Part shown: piece by piece, positions 32,818 to 45,171 of the stretch | How the letters are laid out: every line of letters begins with the position of its first letter | Position numbering within the stretch: the stretch's first letter is position 1 | From: Thereva unica | Taxonomy: Eukaryota > Arthropoda > Insecta > Diptera > Therevidae | Direction: 5' to 3' | Assembly: GCA_949987705.1 (NCBI GenBank) | Contig: OX465282.1 | Coordinates: 88,214,070 to 88,278,069 of the forward strand | Length of the DNA: 64,000 nt | The notes under the pieces: generated by a model | Seen by the model: only the letters and a program-made list of their open reading frames with translations | Database searches by the model: none | What the model was told of the DNA's origin: nothing | Made by a program: the position numbers and the translations under genes

Positions 32818-34790
32818 CTTAAAGGGGAGTTTACATCCCAGCTCAAAGTAGAGGAATAAAGTGGCCCCATACCCATACAAAATACAAGCGCAAAGTTTCG
32901 TCGAAAGCTCGAAACTTTTTACAACTGTCAAACGTAAAATTTTTAGTATTGTCGCAGAGGAAATAAAGGGGAGTTTACATCCCAGCCATAAAGTGGAAGC
33001 GCAAATCTGAACTCTTTTATCGCATAGAAGATAGTATGGCTCTGTCTCTGTTTCACCAAAGTGGCAACAGCAAACGGTAGCCTCAAAGTAGAGCTCTATT
33101 CTACTTTACGAATGCGAAGTAAAAAAAAAGCTTTTAGTTTCGTTAAATTTAAGTATTCTAATGCCTACTAGATGTCACTTTCGCGGTTTCTTGTGGCTTT
33201 GTTAGAAGTTTTTGCACATTTACCTTGTTTTCGACAGTTTAAAAAATCAAAAACCAAATGTGGAAATGTTCGAAACTAATAAAAAAAGCTTTGCAGCTCA
33301 TTAAATTATTTTACCTGCGACAATGCTAAAAATTTTACGTTTGACAGCTGTAAAAAGTTTCGAGCTTTCAACGAAACTTTGCGCTTGTATTTTGTACAAG
33401 GCCACTTTATAGCAGGAACACAATGCTCGCCATAAGCCGTGGGCTATAAAAGCTTTTCGTTGACAAATAATAGATACCATGTATCTACCTAAGAACGACC
33501 ATAACTACGACCATACAAATTAGAACCTACATATTTCTATTTTTTGGTTGACGCTTACAGTTCTACCAAATCATACATACAAAAAAAACACCGCTGTCAA
33601 GAAATAAAAGTGCCTTTTTGACAAATTTTGTTGTGTCTGAGGGTGCTTGATTTTAAAAATAATAATAATAAGAACGTGTTGCATTCTTTTTTTTCTCATG
33701 TTAGTTTTCAAATAGTTTCAATTTAAATTTGAAACTCATTTGACAGGAAGAAAATTTTTTCAACGCCTACGGTATCGCTTTGCTCTATTATAATTTTGGT
33801 TTTACGATTGATACCTGGAACACAATGCTCACCATAAGCCGTGTGCTATAAAAGCTTTTCGTTGACAAATAATAGACACCATGTATCTACCTAGGAACGA
33901 ACAAAATGAAACTATCGGCGATGTGACCATAACTACGACCAAAAAAATTAGAACCTATTTCTATTTTTTGGTTGACGCTTACAGTTCTACCAAATCATAC
34001 ATACAAAAAAACACCGCTGTCAACAAATAAAACGTTATTATTTTGACAAAAAAGTGCCTTTTTGACAAATTTTGTTGTGTCTGAGGGTGCTTTATTTTAA
34101 AAATAAAAAAAATACACGTGTTGCATTCTTCTTTTTTTCATATTAGTTTAAATTAGTTTCAATTTAAATTTGAAACTCATTTGACAGGAAAACATTTTTT
34201 TTCAACGCCTACGGTATCGCTTCGCTCTATTATAATTTTAGTTTTACGATTGACAGCGATGGCAAAATTTGAGAGCGATAGAGCTTTCATAGCCCACGGC
34301 TTATGGCGAGCATTGTGTTCCTGCTATTACAGCGATGGCATAATTTGAGAGCGATAGAGCTTTCATAGCCCACGGCTTATGGCGAGCATTGTGTTCCTGC
34401 TATTATTCTTCCACTTTGAGTCTGGGATGTAAACTCCCCTTAATTTAATGAGCTGCAAAGCTTTTTTATTAGTTTCAAACATTTCCACATTTCGTTTTTG
34501 ATTTTTTAAACTGTCGAAAACAAGGTAAATATGTAAAAACTTCTAACAAAACCACAAGAAACCGCGAAAGTGACATCTAGTAGGCATTAGAATACGAATT
34601 AATATTTAACGAAACTAAAAGCTTTTTTTGAGACTTCGCATTCGTAAAGTAGAATAGAGCTCTACTTTGAGGCTGCCGTTTTCTGTTGCCACTTTGGTGA
34701 AACAGAGACAGAACCATACTATCTTGTATGCGATAAAGGAGTTCAGATTTGCGCTTCCACTTTGAGGCTGGGATGTAAACTTGCCTTAAG
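32818..34790. mobile_element. Foldback element with nested inverted arms
   Basis: AAAGGGGAGTTTACATCCCA occurs at 32821 and near 32965, and its complement near 34440 and (changed) near 34785. The arm starting near 32965 pairs with the arm ending at 34790, and the outer 32821 segment pairs with the part near 34280-34440. A further motif (ACACAATGCTCGCCATAAGC) occurs at about 33419 and 33820 and inverted twice at about 34300-34400. The region would form long hairpins; no coding sequence is seen. Confidence 0.7.
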
Positions 34791-35204
34791 TCTATGGTGA
34801 GTTCATGCTAATTACGATGTCAACAGCAGAGCAGGCATTATAGTTCATATTGTGCTAAATATGATCTATTTGCGATTGGCAATTTTTTCTTTTAAAGTCT
34901 GAAATAGTAATTTATGAGATACACATGAGGTAATAGTGAGTTAATTGGCCGCATGTTTCTGAGCTAAATATGAGGTCAATATGAAGTAAATCAAGAACTA
35001 AATGCTTTCTCAAAATTTTCTCATATTGAGCTCACTGATAGGAGAATATTTAAAAAATTGAGCCGAGAAGAAAAAAAGTACTGAGAAACATTAATTTTTT
35101 TTGTTCCTGTCTTTTTCTACTATTTTTATATTCATATAATGTTATTATTATATATTTTCATATTTTATTCATGATTTGTTATAATATTTTTATTCGATTG
35201 CCTT

Positions 35205-35275
35205 ATACGAGATTCGAACCTGCATCACTGGAACATGAAGCCACCATTCTACCAACTATGCTACTGAGACTGCTG
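35205..35275 (-). repeat. tRNA-like segment (SINE head or decayed tRNA)
   Basis: On the minus strand TAGCATAGTTGGTAGA resembles a Pol III A box and GGTTCGAATC a B box, at near-normal spacing. Acceptor and T-stem pairing are poor, so a functional tRNA gene is not claimed. Confidence 0.45.
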
Positions 35276-35483
35276 TGTATACGTAGCCGTAAGAGTGTAT
35301 ATAAATGACAAATATAATATGAGCTAAATATGAGCTCATTGTGAGATTTGCCTAGATAAATACCTAATGATGGAGGTTCTCTATTTTTGCTGTAAATTTC
35401 AATTATGAAAGGTTCCTTTATAGTCCCTTCGACATTCGACAAAATTGCTCTGTTGAGCTATTAAAAATTGGCAAACCATCGAC

Positions 35484-36528
35484 AATCAGCGGTGTCCCAC
35501 AAATCGAGTGAAATGCAATCGAAATCTGAATTCAATTTCACTCGAATTCAAAATTGATGTTCTGAATTCCGAGTGAATTTCGTTTGTTCGAAATCACTTT
35601 CGAAAATATATAATTTGATTGACACTTAAAATTTTTATTTATTTTGAGCATAGTTTGTGTCCGAGTTAAAAAAAATAAAAAATGTGCCCCAAACAATGGA
35701 TTTTGTGTTAATAGCTGCAGTAATTGAAGAAAGAGAGCTTCCAAGGAAGGAAAAAATTAAAAAAGATTTTAAAGGGATAAATCAAATCTTATGAATCTTC
35801 TTGATTCCTTTTGAATTATTTAAATATGCACAATATAAGGTGTACAAATAGCACACATTTGTGTTGCATTTCATAATATCTGCAGGCATCTTAAACTAGA
35901 TTATGAAGTAACATCCATCACAAATGCAGATATAGAAGTTATGGACCCAGAAAATGTTGAACAACGGGGAAGTGATGCTGTTAGGGTCAGAGATGAAATA
36001 GCTAATAGTTTATAAACTAAATTTGTTATACGAAAAGTTAAATATAAATTTAAAAAATAATACTTTATTCAGTTTTTTAAGAACATAAAAGAACCCTCTG
36101 CATTAAGTTTTTGGGCTAACTCTTTCCAAAGGTCCTCAACAATTAGTCTTTTTGTATATCCTCTTACTATTTCGGGATTATTTCTCGTAAATTCACACCT
36201 CATGTTCTCCTGTCTGTTATTTTTATGCTTGCCCCTTTAAATTGATACAAAATATTTCCTTAAATAAATTATTACCTTTGTAAATAAATTACAAATATTT
36301 ACATTTTAAAACAAATCACAGCGCTTCTCGCTATTCCACTTTCAAATCACAAACAACAACTGAAACGGTTTTATTTCGATTGATATTTCGATTTAATCGA
36401 AATGTGGAACATCTAATTTCGATTTGGAATTTCATTTCACATACATGGAATTAATCGAAATTTAGAACACCTAATTTCGATTTCGAGTATCAATTTCATA
36501 AAAATCGAAATGTGGAACACCGCTGATT
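35484..36528. mobile_element. PIF/Harbinger-like remnant, uninterrupted copy
   Basis: 1045 bp with the same termini as 11013-19352 (AATCAGCGGTGTCCCAC and its partner). It serves as the empty-site reference for both the gypsy and the Helitron insertions in the other copy. Subterminal GGTGTTCCACATTTCGA-like motifs recur near the right end. Confidence 0.8.
35886..36015 (+). pseudogene. Last exon of a HARBI1-like transposase
   Basis: After an acceptor (CATAATATCTGCAG) the frame encodes about 43 residues including DYEVTSITNADIEVMDP and VRVRDEIANSL, then TAA. The matching exon in the other Harbinger copy is cut by the Helitron. Upstream transposase exons are absent. Confidence 0.6.
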
Positions 36529-36533
36529 AATGT

Positions 36534-36990
36534 TTAACATAATGATATTATTGTCTTTTTGTAAATTTCAAAATGCCTTCTTAAACAAACTGTACCATCT
36601 TGGTGCCAATATTTGCATTCTTCATCGATGTTCGTCACTTCTACTGATTTTGGTGTCATCATAACGGTTCTTCGTTCAGTTGGAACTTTAACGGGAAGTT
36701 TGTTCAGGACACTAAGGAAATCAGTTATTCCATTTATACCATAAATATGGTATTTGTTAGCCAACTTCGAATTCCAGCGATTGCGTCTCCTACTCTAATA
36801 TCGATATCATAATTATCATCAAATGATGCAGATAAGTCGTCCAAATTATCAACTTCATTTCTCATTCGATTTGATTCTTCTTCATCCGAAAATTCAATGA
36901 TTCCGCTGTTCCCATCTAATAAACTTGAAGCAGTACTACTAGGAGACTACAGGGACTACAGGACTACAATTTCCACTTGTCTCTGGTGAA
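36534..36990 (-). pseudogene. Unrecognised acidic protein fragment, likely transposon-derived
   Basis: Two overlapping frames are seen. One has an acidic run (GIIEFSDEEESNRMRNEVDN) and ends near TNTIFMV. The other (36534-36764) contains LNKLPVKVPTERRTV and ECKYWHQDG. Together they look like one frameshifted reading. The pattern is reminiscent of unclassified transposon-encoded proteins, but I cannot name the family. Confidence 0.35.
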
Positions 36991-37349
36991 CGTTCCACTT
37001 CTTTTATATTTTTGTAGCAATTTTTTGTCAGTTTTTTTCACAAACTTCACTAACAATTTTAGTCTTTTGCTTAAGAGAGTCAGATTGGGAATGACGAAAA
37101 TAGTCTTAAAAATTGTTATCAAACGAATTGCTCATAATTAGCTCATAACAACCTTCCAATCAATTAACATTAAGTGGGACATTCAATTTCGGTTTCTTTC
37201 TCACTTTCCTCTCATTATGATCTCATTATTTTCTCACAACTGATTTAATTTTTTTTTTTGCATTTGGGATGCCATATTTTCAACATATTCAGCTCATTGT
37301 GAGTTGTAAGACAAATTTCTGGTTTTGTGAGCTCATTTTGCCTGCTGGG

Positions 37350-38040
37350 AGGGGAAAAAAATTGTTGTTTAAAGGATTTTTTTTGCTGGGTGAGAAGCAT
37401 ATACAACATTTGTTGACGGACTCGTTCTTTGCATATTCTGTTCGATGAGGGTATTCCTTAAGCATTTCCGTATGCCTATTGTGTCGAACTTAATTCTATC
37501 AGGCAAGAGCTGTATAGATTTTTTCAAACTCCGTGACACAAAAAATTTGAACAGTTCTGCACACCTCATTGCCAAATTCTATAAATATTGTTCTATCATT
37601 TCCCCGCTTTTTAGTTAAAACGGCAACAAATGCAGAAAAAACTCAACAAAATAATTTGGGAAGGGATGCGTGCATGCCGAATGAATAAAGTTAATTAATC
37701 TTTATATGTGTTGAGCAGAGATTTTAAATGCATGTAAAACTCCTGCTTAACCAAGTCAGTTTATCCATCGTAATAAGCATAATTTTACTATAATTATGCT
37801 AAATATTTCTCGCTGGAAAAATTTCTTTTAAAGATTGAGCATTTTCATTGATAAATTGAGAGTTCTCCGCTGCCGCAAGCAACACAACCTCCCCAGGCAG
37901 AAGCGCGTATGCAACTGGCGGAAAATGTCAACAATCAAGTAATCAAAGTGATAAAAATACAAATTTCGTATTTTTTAGTAGAAATTGTTACAAATTATTT
38001 CAGTAGCATATGTGTAAAATACTTAAGGTGTTTGTGTATA
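37350..38040. other. No gene seen
   Basis: One minus-strand frame (37369-37575) has no motif. The stretch is AT-rich with no clear repeat boundary. Confidence 0.4.
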
Positions 38041-38049
38041 TATAAAAAC

Positions 38050-38530
38050 GGGTGTTTTTCAGTCATAATTTGTAAATTTTTAAAATAATCATTGAAGTCC
38101 CAGAAAGATACACCTCCCTTTGGCAATACGCAGTCGAGTTAAATGAAGCTTTTGTTTGAGCTTTTAAACATTTTTAAGAGCTTAGCTGGGGAACATACGC
38201 GGGATGTCACGACGTTTGAAAACAACTATACCTTAACGCTATCCAACGTCCAAAATAAACCAAGAGATAAGCACTTGCCTCTTATGTGACAGCGGCATGA
38301 ATTCATATTTCTTGAGTCTATCCGTGGAGGGCGGCTAGTTTTAAAAATCGCGCGGGTTGTGTAGGTTTCTCAGAACGAAGAGCAGAAATTTCTTCTTTAC
38401 TGGTTCCAACCTACTACTACTTACTTGGAATACATATAGGGTCCTAGATAGGGCACGCATATTCCAGGGCTGGGCAGACCAGTGAGCATTAAAGAGTTTT
38501 GCGGCAATACCCCTTAAATTTTCCACCGAG
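38050..38530 (-). pseudogene. Degenerate LINE RT tail
   Basis: Read over three minus-strand frames, the region contains SLVCPALEYAC and PVKKKFLLFVLR, the usual post-RT segment of Jockey/CR1-like LINEs (form SLVRPxLEYxxxVW and VQKKFxxFxLR), then DRLKKYEFMPLSHKRQVL. Stops and frame changes are frequent, so it is an old remnant. Confidence 0.4.
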
Positions 38531-40203
38531 TGCTTATTAGATGTTATGTGGATTGGAGTGGAGTGAAATAGGATTTTTTACATATCTTAGGGAACTTACC
38601 TGTCGATAACGTTTGTTGAAGATAAGATGAAGGGGAACCAAATTTGATTTGAACAGCCCTGCAAGAAGCAATGGGGCAGGTTGTTAGGGCCATGACTTAA
38701 TTGATATCGAGATTGTTTATACCGGTCATTATATCGTCAACAAATAGAGATACACCAGTTATAACAGCTGTTGTTGGATCAGTGTGCAATTCCTTAGACT
38801 TGGGACAAAAAACTTCACATGAATTTGTCAGCAAACATGTTGAAAATTTCTTGGGGACATGAAAATTGTTTTCTGCCGTTTGTCACAGTCGAATAAGAAA
38901 AGGGTCCTATACCTCTCTCATATAAACTCACACAATATTTGCAAAAGAACGTATAATAAAGCGTCCTTGCCAGCTGTCTTTTACGTTTTTTCAAACACAA
39001 GCTTTGTTTTCTTCCTGTGCATATCTGACCTTGTGTGTTGTATTGTCCATGTGTTATCATTTAATAACTAAATGAATGAAAACATTTGTGGATCGCGGCG
39101 GCGCCCCCTGGGATATGGCGCCCTCGTGCGCTCGCCCGGTGTACCGAGCCGGTACTGGTTTAAACTAACTATAAGTTAAATTGAAGCAATTTTTCTACTC
39201 AAAAAATGTGACTTTCGCTCCGCAACACAACTCAAAACTCACCGCATATTTACTGAGAAAAATATCATATCATATATTCAAACATTTCTAAATTTTTATC
39301 AGCACCCTTAAATTAATATTTTTATTTTTTTTCGATTTATCACTAAAATATAAATCAACGCGCACCACATACTCCATGTGCAACAAAACGACGTCTGGCG
39401 AGCTCGTTCCCCTAGTGCATTGATAATTTTATAGGATAAATTACTGTATGTAAGGAAAATTTTCAAGTTTGTATAAAACAAATTCAACAATACAGGTGCA
39501 GATTCTTTTTTGGATTATATTTGCCCGTGGAATGCCCGTGTGCACAGCTTAGTTCTTTGCCATTTAAATCTTTTGGTTAATCTTTGGCCGTCGTGAGGTC
39601 GTATGTAACTCCGCTGTCGTCTGGTCCCAAATCCAGGGTGTGAAAGGAGGAGGGTGGTCGACCTGCCGAATTGAGCAGAATCGGGAAACCGAAGAACTAG
39701 GCAAGAAACCGCATTTTTCAAAGAGGATTTTTCAAAAATTCTACGGCCATAATATCCCTCTTATAAAGCCAAGCGTTTGCTGTTCGCCCGTGGTAAACCC
39801 ATTTCTTAATTTTAGTGGGGGGGAGACAATAGAGCTAATCTAAATGTCAATGCCATAAACGAAACTATTGTATACGTTTGGAACAATGATGAGGAATTAA
39901 CGGCTGCATTAACCTCATTAACCTCCTCAATAACCTCATCGATGAGAGTTCAGAATTTTAACGAAATTAAGGAAATTGTATAAAATATTAAGAAAATATT
40001 TACTATTGTCAAAATAGAATTTACTATTGTCATAAAAACGAAAACATAAAAAACGAAATATTTATTTAAAATTCCTATTTAAAGTCACTTTTTTAGCAAG
40101 TAGGTCTAGGCCTAATTCATTGGTACCGTAGTTGCACACATTAAATTAGGCAAACTGCGATTTTCGAAACTCTGAAAAAATAATCCAGAGAAAAAAAGTT
40201 TAG
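38531..40203. other. No gene seen
   Basis: Short frames on both strands (38815-39071, 39308-39490, 39515-39843) lack domains and paralogues. A GC-rich patch near 39095-39140 (CGGCGGCGCCCCCTGGGATA) stands out but has no frame. Confidence 0.4.
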
Positions 40204-40330
40204 GATGACCAAGAAAAAGGTTAAAGGATGACGTGCTAGGAGATATACGGAAACTTCCAATAACAGTTTGGAGACTAGTTAAACATGGAAACTACTGGAC
40301 CAAAAGACTGCAAATATATAAATTCCTACA
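40204..40330 (+). repeat. LINE 3'-tail fragment in the GGH-4 downstream flank
   Basis: KDDVLGDIRKLPITVWRLVK is encoded here, matching the C-terminal signature of LINE polyproteins and the shorter copy at 9031-9180 beyond GGH-1. Confidence 0.55.
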
Positions 40331-40397
40331 ATTACTCTTAGGTCGTTTAAGTGGACGAATCAACGAAAAGACTTGTGCAAAAATATATTACAACATT

Positions 40398-40403
40398 TTT
40401 ATT
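40398..40403 (-). terminator. Polyadenylation signal of GGH-4
   Basis: AATAAA on the minus strand, 230 bp past the stop, in the conserved GGH 3' flank. Confidence 0.6.
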
Positions 40404-40632
40404 GAATATTGTGTATGCATTATGTATTCTACAACCGTGTATACATACAGTACTTTTACGACTAGCTACAAATGTGCAACTTTTTTTAAACACTTACAAA
40501 AAGTAGTAACAATTTTTATAAATTTTAAAACTACAAGCATTCTTCTTCCTTTGCTTATTCTACTCATAGTCATAAATACTTTATAAAAATTGTTGAAAAC
40601 GCCATTCAAAAAAGTACTGCACGTATTTACAA

Positions 40633-41697
40633 TCATTCTCCATACCACATTGTAGACAAAACAATGGTGGTGATTGCATCAAAAATTTCCAAATCTACCC
40701 ATTCTCGGGGATAATCATCATTTTCCTTAAATAAATAAAACTCCGCATAATTATCTCCTCTTTTCTCAGCGAATGTCACTGGGAAATTATAGATTAAATG
40801 TCGTGTTTCATCGAGTTTGTTAAAAAAACAATGCTTGTTTTTTCTGCATTCATTTACAAAGAAATTGGCGAAAAATCGTGAAGCTTTTATAGCATTTGCA
40901 GAATGATTAATATCTGGAGATACAAACTCGTAGGCATTTTTTTCTGGGTGGAATTGTACACCATAGAAAGGATACCTGAAATTATTATACATAATAATAA
41001 ATTATGTTTAAATTTTCTTTTTTTATTTACCTTCTATGCTCTATTGTGGATATGAAGTAGAAACCTCTTGAATCGGAACTAAGAGATGTCTCCCACCAGT
41101 CTTCTTCTAATCCACATCTATGAATATCCTGATTTAAGGAAAAAAAGCATATCAATTTTTCCACTAAATTTTCATTAAAAATATTTTACTGCCTGGGTAA
41201 CACAATAGCTATGGTTATTAAAAGTAACTCTTTGTGCTGATAAAATATTAAATAGGTCCTGTTTTAAACCTTTAAACATTTTACTTAGTTCAAATCCTTT
41301 TAAAAATGAAATATCCATTTTTAAGAATAATTTTACACATAAATGATTAAATGTTACCAATTGTAAACTTAAGTCGTAAAGATTGATTGATGCGTGGACA
41401 ACTTCGTCGAGGATCTTGCTCTTCCTTGGCGGTTATTAACAGGAGAAGTTCAAAGCCGAGGCAAGTACCCCATATTGGGAAATAGTGTCCATTATTGTTC
41501 ATTTCAACAGCCAATTTATGTATAACTCTTCCAGTCTGTACATACTTGTTATTTTTCAAAGAAGAAGCTACCCCGCCTGGTAATAAAATTCTGGAAATGG
41601 ACAAATTGTATTGAAAATGGTTTTTGCGGTTCGTAGCTTCATTTACCCGTTTATTTGCTTTAACATTCTTTCATAGTAATCATAACTTCTTCCAAGC
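40633..41697 (-). CDS. Gamma-glutamyl hydrolase-like GGH-4, 5 visible exons, short tail
   Basis: Predicted folate gamma-glutamyl hydrolase (C26). Exons are 41647-41697, 41358-41590, 41190-41296, 41031-41128 and 40633-40975, about 276 residues. Motifs are LLPGG, PIWGTCLGFELL (nucleophile Cys), NNHSYCVT, GLEEDWWETS and YPFYGVQFHPEK (catalytic His). The tail has a single acidic block (KENDDYPREW) and ends AITTIVLSTMWYGE, shorter and less hydrophobic than in GGH-1 to GGH-3. This is closest to the simple C-terminus expected of the family and is probably the ancestral form in this array. The upstream 1 kb aligns in patches with the GGH-3 flank, without an N-terminal exon that I can recognise. Confidence 0.87.
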
Positions 41698-42789
41698 CTG
41701 CAGGAGAAAAATATACATGAGGTTATTTTTTTGTAAATATTAAGAACTGTTTACATTGTATACTTTTTGTGGTGTAGCTGTCTCAACTAGGCAGACCCAC
41801 TTAAGGATGAATTTTTTTGTGATAAATGTTGAGAGTCAAAGAATCTCAATACTACTAACAGAGGAAGCATAATTTGATGACTAAATGTCATTTACGATGA
41901 AAAGTATAGGCGCTACTCTTCCCACAAGAAGCAGTCACTATAGTATAGTACAAAAGCGACTCCATGAAATCGCGATATTCGCATTCGAAGTTCTGTGTTA
42001 GAGGATGACTTTTTTCGAGAACCCGAATAAATATAAAAAACGGGCTTATAGCGGGCGAGTCACGGCCTCTTGGCTTTTTAAGGGGGATATGAGGGCCGTA
42101 GAATTTTTACCATTTTTAATGGGGGCCTTCCACGGGCAAATTTGGGCCAAAAAATAATCTGCCCCGAATGTATTGTTGAATGTGTTTTATGGTAATTTGA
42201 ACATTTTCGTTATATACCTACAATGAATGGTCCTTTCGATTTATCGCAAAGATTATAGATGCACAAGAGGAATGAGCTCTCCAATCGTCGGTTAATGTAC
42301 GTTAAGTATGTGGTGAGTGTTGATTCATATTTTAGTAACCGCTTGAAAAAAAAAAACATTTTTTTGAAATGTATTGATCAAAATTTTGTAATATTCGAAT
42401 TCGATATCGCTACCGGATATCATGGTGTTTTTCTCAGTGAATTGGCAGTGAGTTTTAAGTTTTGTTGGATAACGAAAGTCACACTTTCCCCTAAAATGAG
42501 TTTTTTTAGTAGTTAGATAGCGTCAATTGAAGAATGAGGATAGTAAGATTTTCCGTTTGTGCAGGCGTTTGATTTATTATGGAGGAACTCAATTGCATTA
42601 GGGTGTGTTGTGTTAAAATATCTCTACAGATGTATATTAAAAATGACATTTTTAATCACATTATATACAAACGTATACCCGTCGGGGGGTGCGTGTGTTT
42701 GGTGTGCGGCCGAACTGTTCTGCAACGAGCCTTCTGACGCCCTTCAATTGGCCGAGGAGTATGTTTCAATCACTTTTGGTATTCGCCCG
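41698..42789. other. GGH-4 upstream flank
   Basis: It shares patches with the GGH-3 flank and contains the unoccupied CGTCG site (near 42287) that corresponds to the Transib-like insertion at GGH-3. Frames at 42259-42516 and 42559-42795 are short and unrecognised. Confidence 0.55.
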
Positions 42790-44255
42790 TTGTAAGGCCT
42801 AATTTTATTTTTCTTCTTTGATCCGTTAGCTGGCGGTCTGAGCGGGACGTCCCCGCAACGGATAGGCTGCTGTCGGTGCCGCTGGGTCTCGTACTCTATT
42901 CCCCAGTTGTTTGAGCTCTTGCTGATTTTTGGCGACGTCTCGAGTCTCGGTAAGTGATATCCGTTGATTCTTTGGGTCACTCTCGATATTCTTTAGCCAG
43001 GTTTTCTTTGGTGCCGATCGCGGGATTCTCCAGTCTGCGGGACGGTCTCGCCAGAGAAGTTTACGTGGCATCCATTCAGCAAACATGCCCAAACCACAGT
43101 AGTCGACATTTCTTCTTTGGCCAGTGTTTGTTGATCGCATCTTTGTCGAACTGTCTCGTTTCGAGGGCGATCGCGGAGTGAGACACTGAGGATCTGCCTG
43201 AAGCATCGAATTTGGAAAGAATCGGAATGATCAACGTTTGGTAAAGGCGTACTTTTGTTGTGATGGAAATATTTCTTCATTTCCATATGCACCACCACAC
43301 CACAGCGATGTGAATGTTGCCTGGCCGATGCGGCTGTGAATGTCGCACATCGATTCTACTTTCGTTTCCTCAACCAATGATACCAAATATTTGAACCTAG
43401 GGACCTTTTCTATTTGGGTTCCATCGAGGGGAACACGGGGCCTCGATCCGTCCGTTGTGAGCACTTGGGTCTTTTCCGCATAGATTTTTAACCCGTTGCT
43501 TCGGCATCCATGTCGGCGAAGACGACGCTATCGTCGGCGAACAATAAGTCGGTTGCGGGGTTGTTGTTGTCGTATCGAACTGCGAGTCGTCCATCGAATG
43601 CTTCACGCAAAATCGCGTCGATCACGAAGTTGAAGAGAAGTGGCCAAGAGACGTCTCCCTGTCGGACACCGTTTGAATCGGGTACTCCTCGTATAAGTCG
43701 CTTCGAATACGAACGCTGCTGGTTGATTCATCGTTGCCATTGAGCCGACGCTTGGAGAAGTTGGATGGTTCTCAATGGCACGTGTTCGGTTTCCAAGACC
43801 ACAAGCTGTTCCAATCGATGCAATCGAAAGCGGATCTGAAATCGATGAAAAGGACGACAGTTCGTTTGCCGCAACGAATTATTTCTTCCATTAGCTGACG
43901 GAGTGCGAATATTTGATCAATACATCCACGATGTGGTCTAAATCCCGCTTGTTCTTTTCGGCTCGTTTGCTCTTGATGTTTCTGTAGCCTCGATTGTAAG
44001 ACTATCGTAAATACTTTGTCGACGATCGAAAGGAGGCTAGAACCGCGATAATTCCTACATTACCGAATGTCGCCTTTATTCAAAATTGGGAGAACAATAA
44101 CTTTCTTCCACGCCGACGGACACGATCCGAGTGCCATATGTGTGTTATGAGGACATGAAGTCGTTGTGATAAGACATCACCTCCGGCTTTGATCATCTCG
44201 GCGGTTACTTGGTCTATTCCCAGCCCTTTTCCATTTTTAAATTTTATTGTTACTT
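42790..44255 (-). pseudogene. RTE-like LINE remnant (reverse transcriptase)
   Basis: On the minus strand the region begins GKGLGIDQVTAEMIKAGGD (44240 downwards), passes DLLFADDSVVFADMDAE near 43500-43560 with the catalytic FADD, and continues through VPRFKYLVSLVEE and TLAKEEMSTTVVW to a C-terminal DW-type tail. At least five frame changes and several stops separate these segments. The motif set is typical of RTE-type endonuclease/reverse transcriptase LINEs. Confidence 0.7.
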
Positions 44256-44399
44256 GGGTTTAAGTTTCAGCTGGAACAGTTCTGATTCAAATACTCAAAT
44301 TTATGTATCATTTATATATCAATGAATTACAAAATGAACAAAGAAGTAATTTTAAATTTCTTTGAAAATGAAATAAAGGTTTTGAGATAAATTACATGT

Positions 44400-44546
44400 T
44401 CTAATTTTGAGTTTTTTCTTACCTTAACGTAACAGCCAGTCGTTCTGTAGGCGAAATCGTTACTGAATGTGAATGCTTTGTGATTTGAGTGAAATTCAAT
44501 TCCGACTTCCATTGCATTCCACTCGAATTGTGGAACACCGCTGATT
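44400..44546. repeat. Right-end fragment of a Harbinger-like element
   Basis: ATTGTGGAACACCGCTGATT at 44527-44546 equals the right terminus of the elements ending at 19352 and 36528. CATTCCACTCGAATT just before it matches their subterminal sequence. No left end is seen. Confidence 0.6.
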
Positions 44547-44567
44547 GGTTAATAAATGATCAAAAGT

Positions 44568-45167
44568 GAGGAGGTTATTATCAAAAGGTGACATGTCCAT
44601 ACATCAAGTATTTTTTTTTTAAAAGGATCGATTATCCTTGGTAAAGTGCATAGTTTTTGCTTGAAAACAAGTTTAAAACCGCACTATATCTCGTATATAA
44701 TAGACGGTAAATTCGGTTATTTTTTCAAATTCGACACATGTCCCAGTAACCGATTTTCTTCCCTAAATTTTCTTCCCCGCTTACCAAGAAAAGCAATGCT
44801 AAATTAAGTTCATAAGAAATATATTTTAGTTTAAAATGAAATGTTGAGTTCATTTTATAATTCAAAATATTAAAATAGTATCTATGATTTCAAAAAGGTA
44901 CATGTCCACCATACCATTAAATCAGAAAGTGACATGTCCATTGGCATATTACAAAAAGGTACATGTCCATTTTGTTTTTGCTTTTTTCACAATAACCAGT
45001 TAATGTGTTTCTATGATTTTTTCACAATAAAATAATAAAATACTTTATGTGTGTCGTCATATTTTTTAAAAATAAATATCTTTTAGGACTAAGTTCGTGC
45101 ACAGTTTTTACTCATTGCTGTAAAAAAATGAATGGAGGACATGTCACCTTTTGATAATAACCTCCTC
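44568..45167. mobile_element. 600-bp MITE with perfect 31-bp TIRs and AAGT duplication
   Basis: The terminal repeat starts GAGGAGGTTATTATCAAAAG and is perfect for 31 bp. AAGT flanks both ends (44564-44567 and 45168-45171). The tip motif GGTGACATGTCC recurs inside as GGTACATGTCC or AGTGACATGTCC near 44897, 44929 and 44957, like subterminal transposase-binding repeats. No coding sequence is present. Confidence 0.85.
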
Positions 45168-45171
45168 AAGT

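Larger units (their letters stand above)
34833..37349. mobile_element. Possible TIR element carrying a Harbinger insertion
   Basis: AGCAGGCATTATAG near 34833 and GCCTGCT near 37345 are short inverted ends, and motifs such as GAGCTAAATATGAG and GAGCTCATTGTGAG recur inside both ends. The TIRs are short and no duplication is clear, so the boundaries are tentative. Confidence 0.35.
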
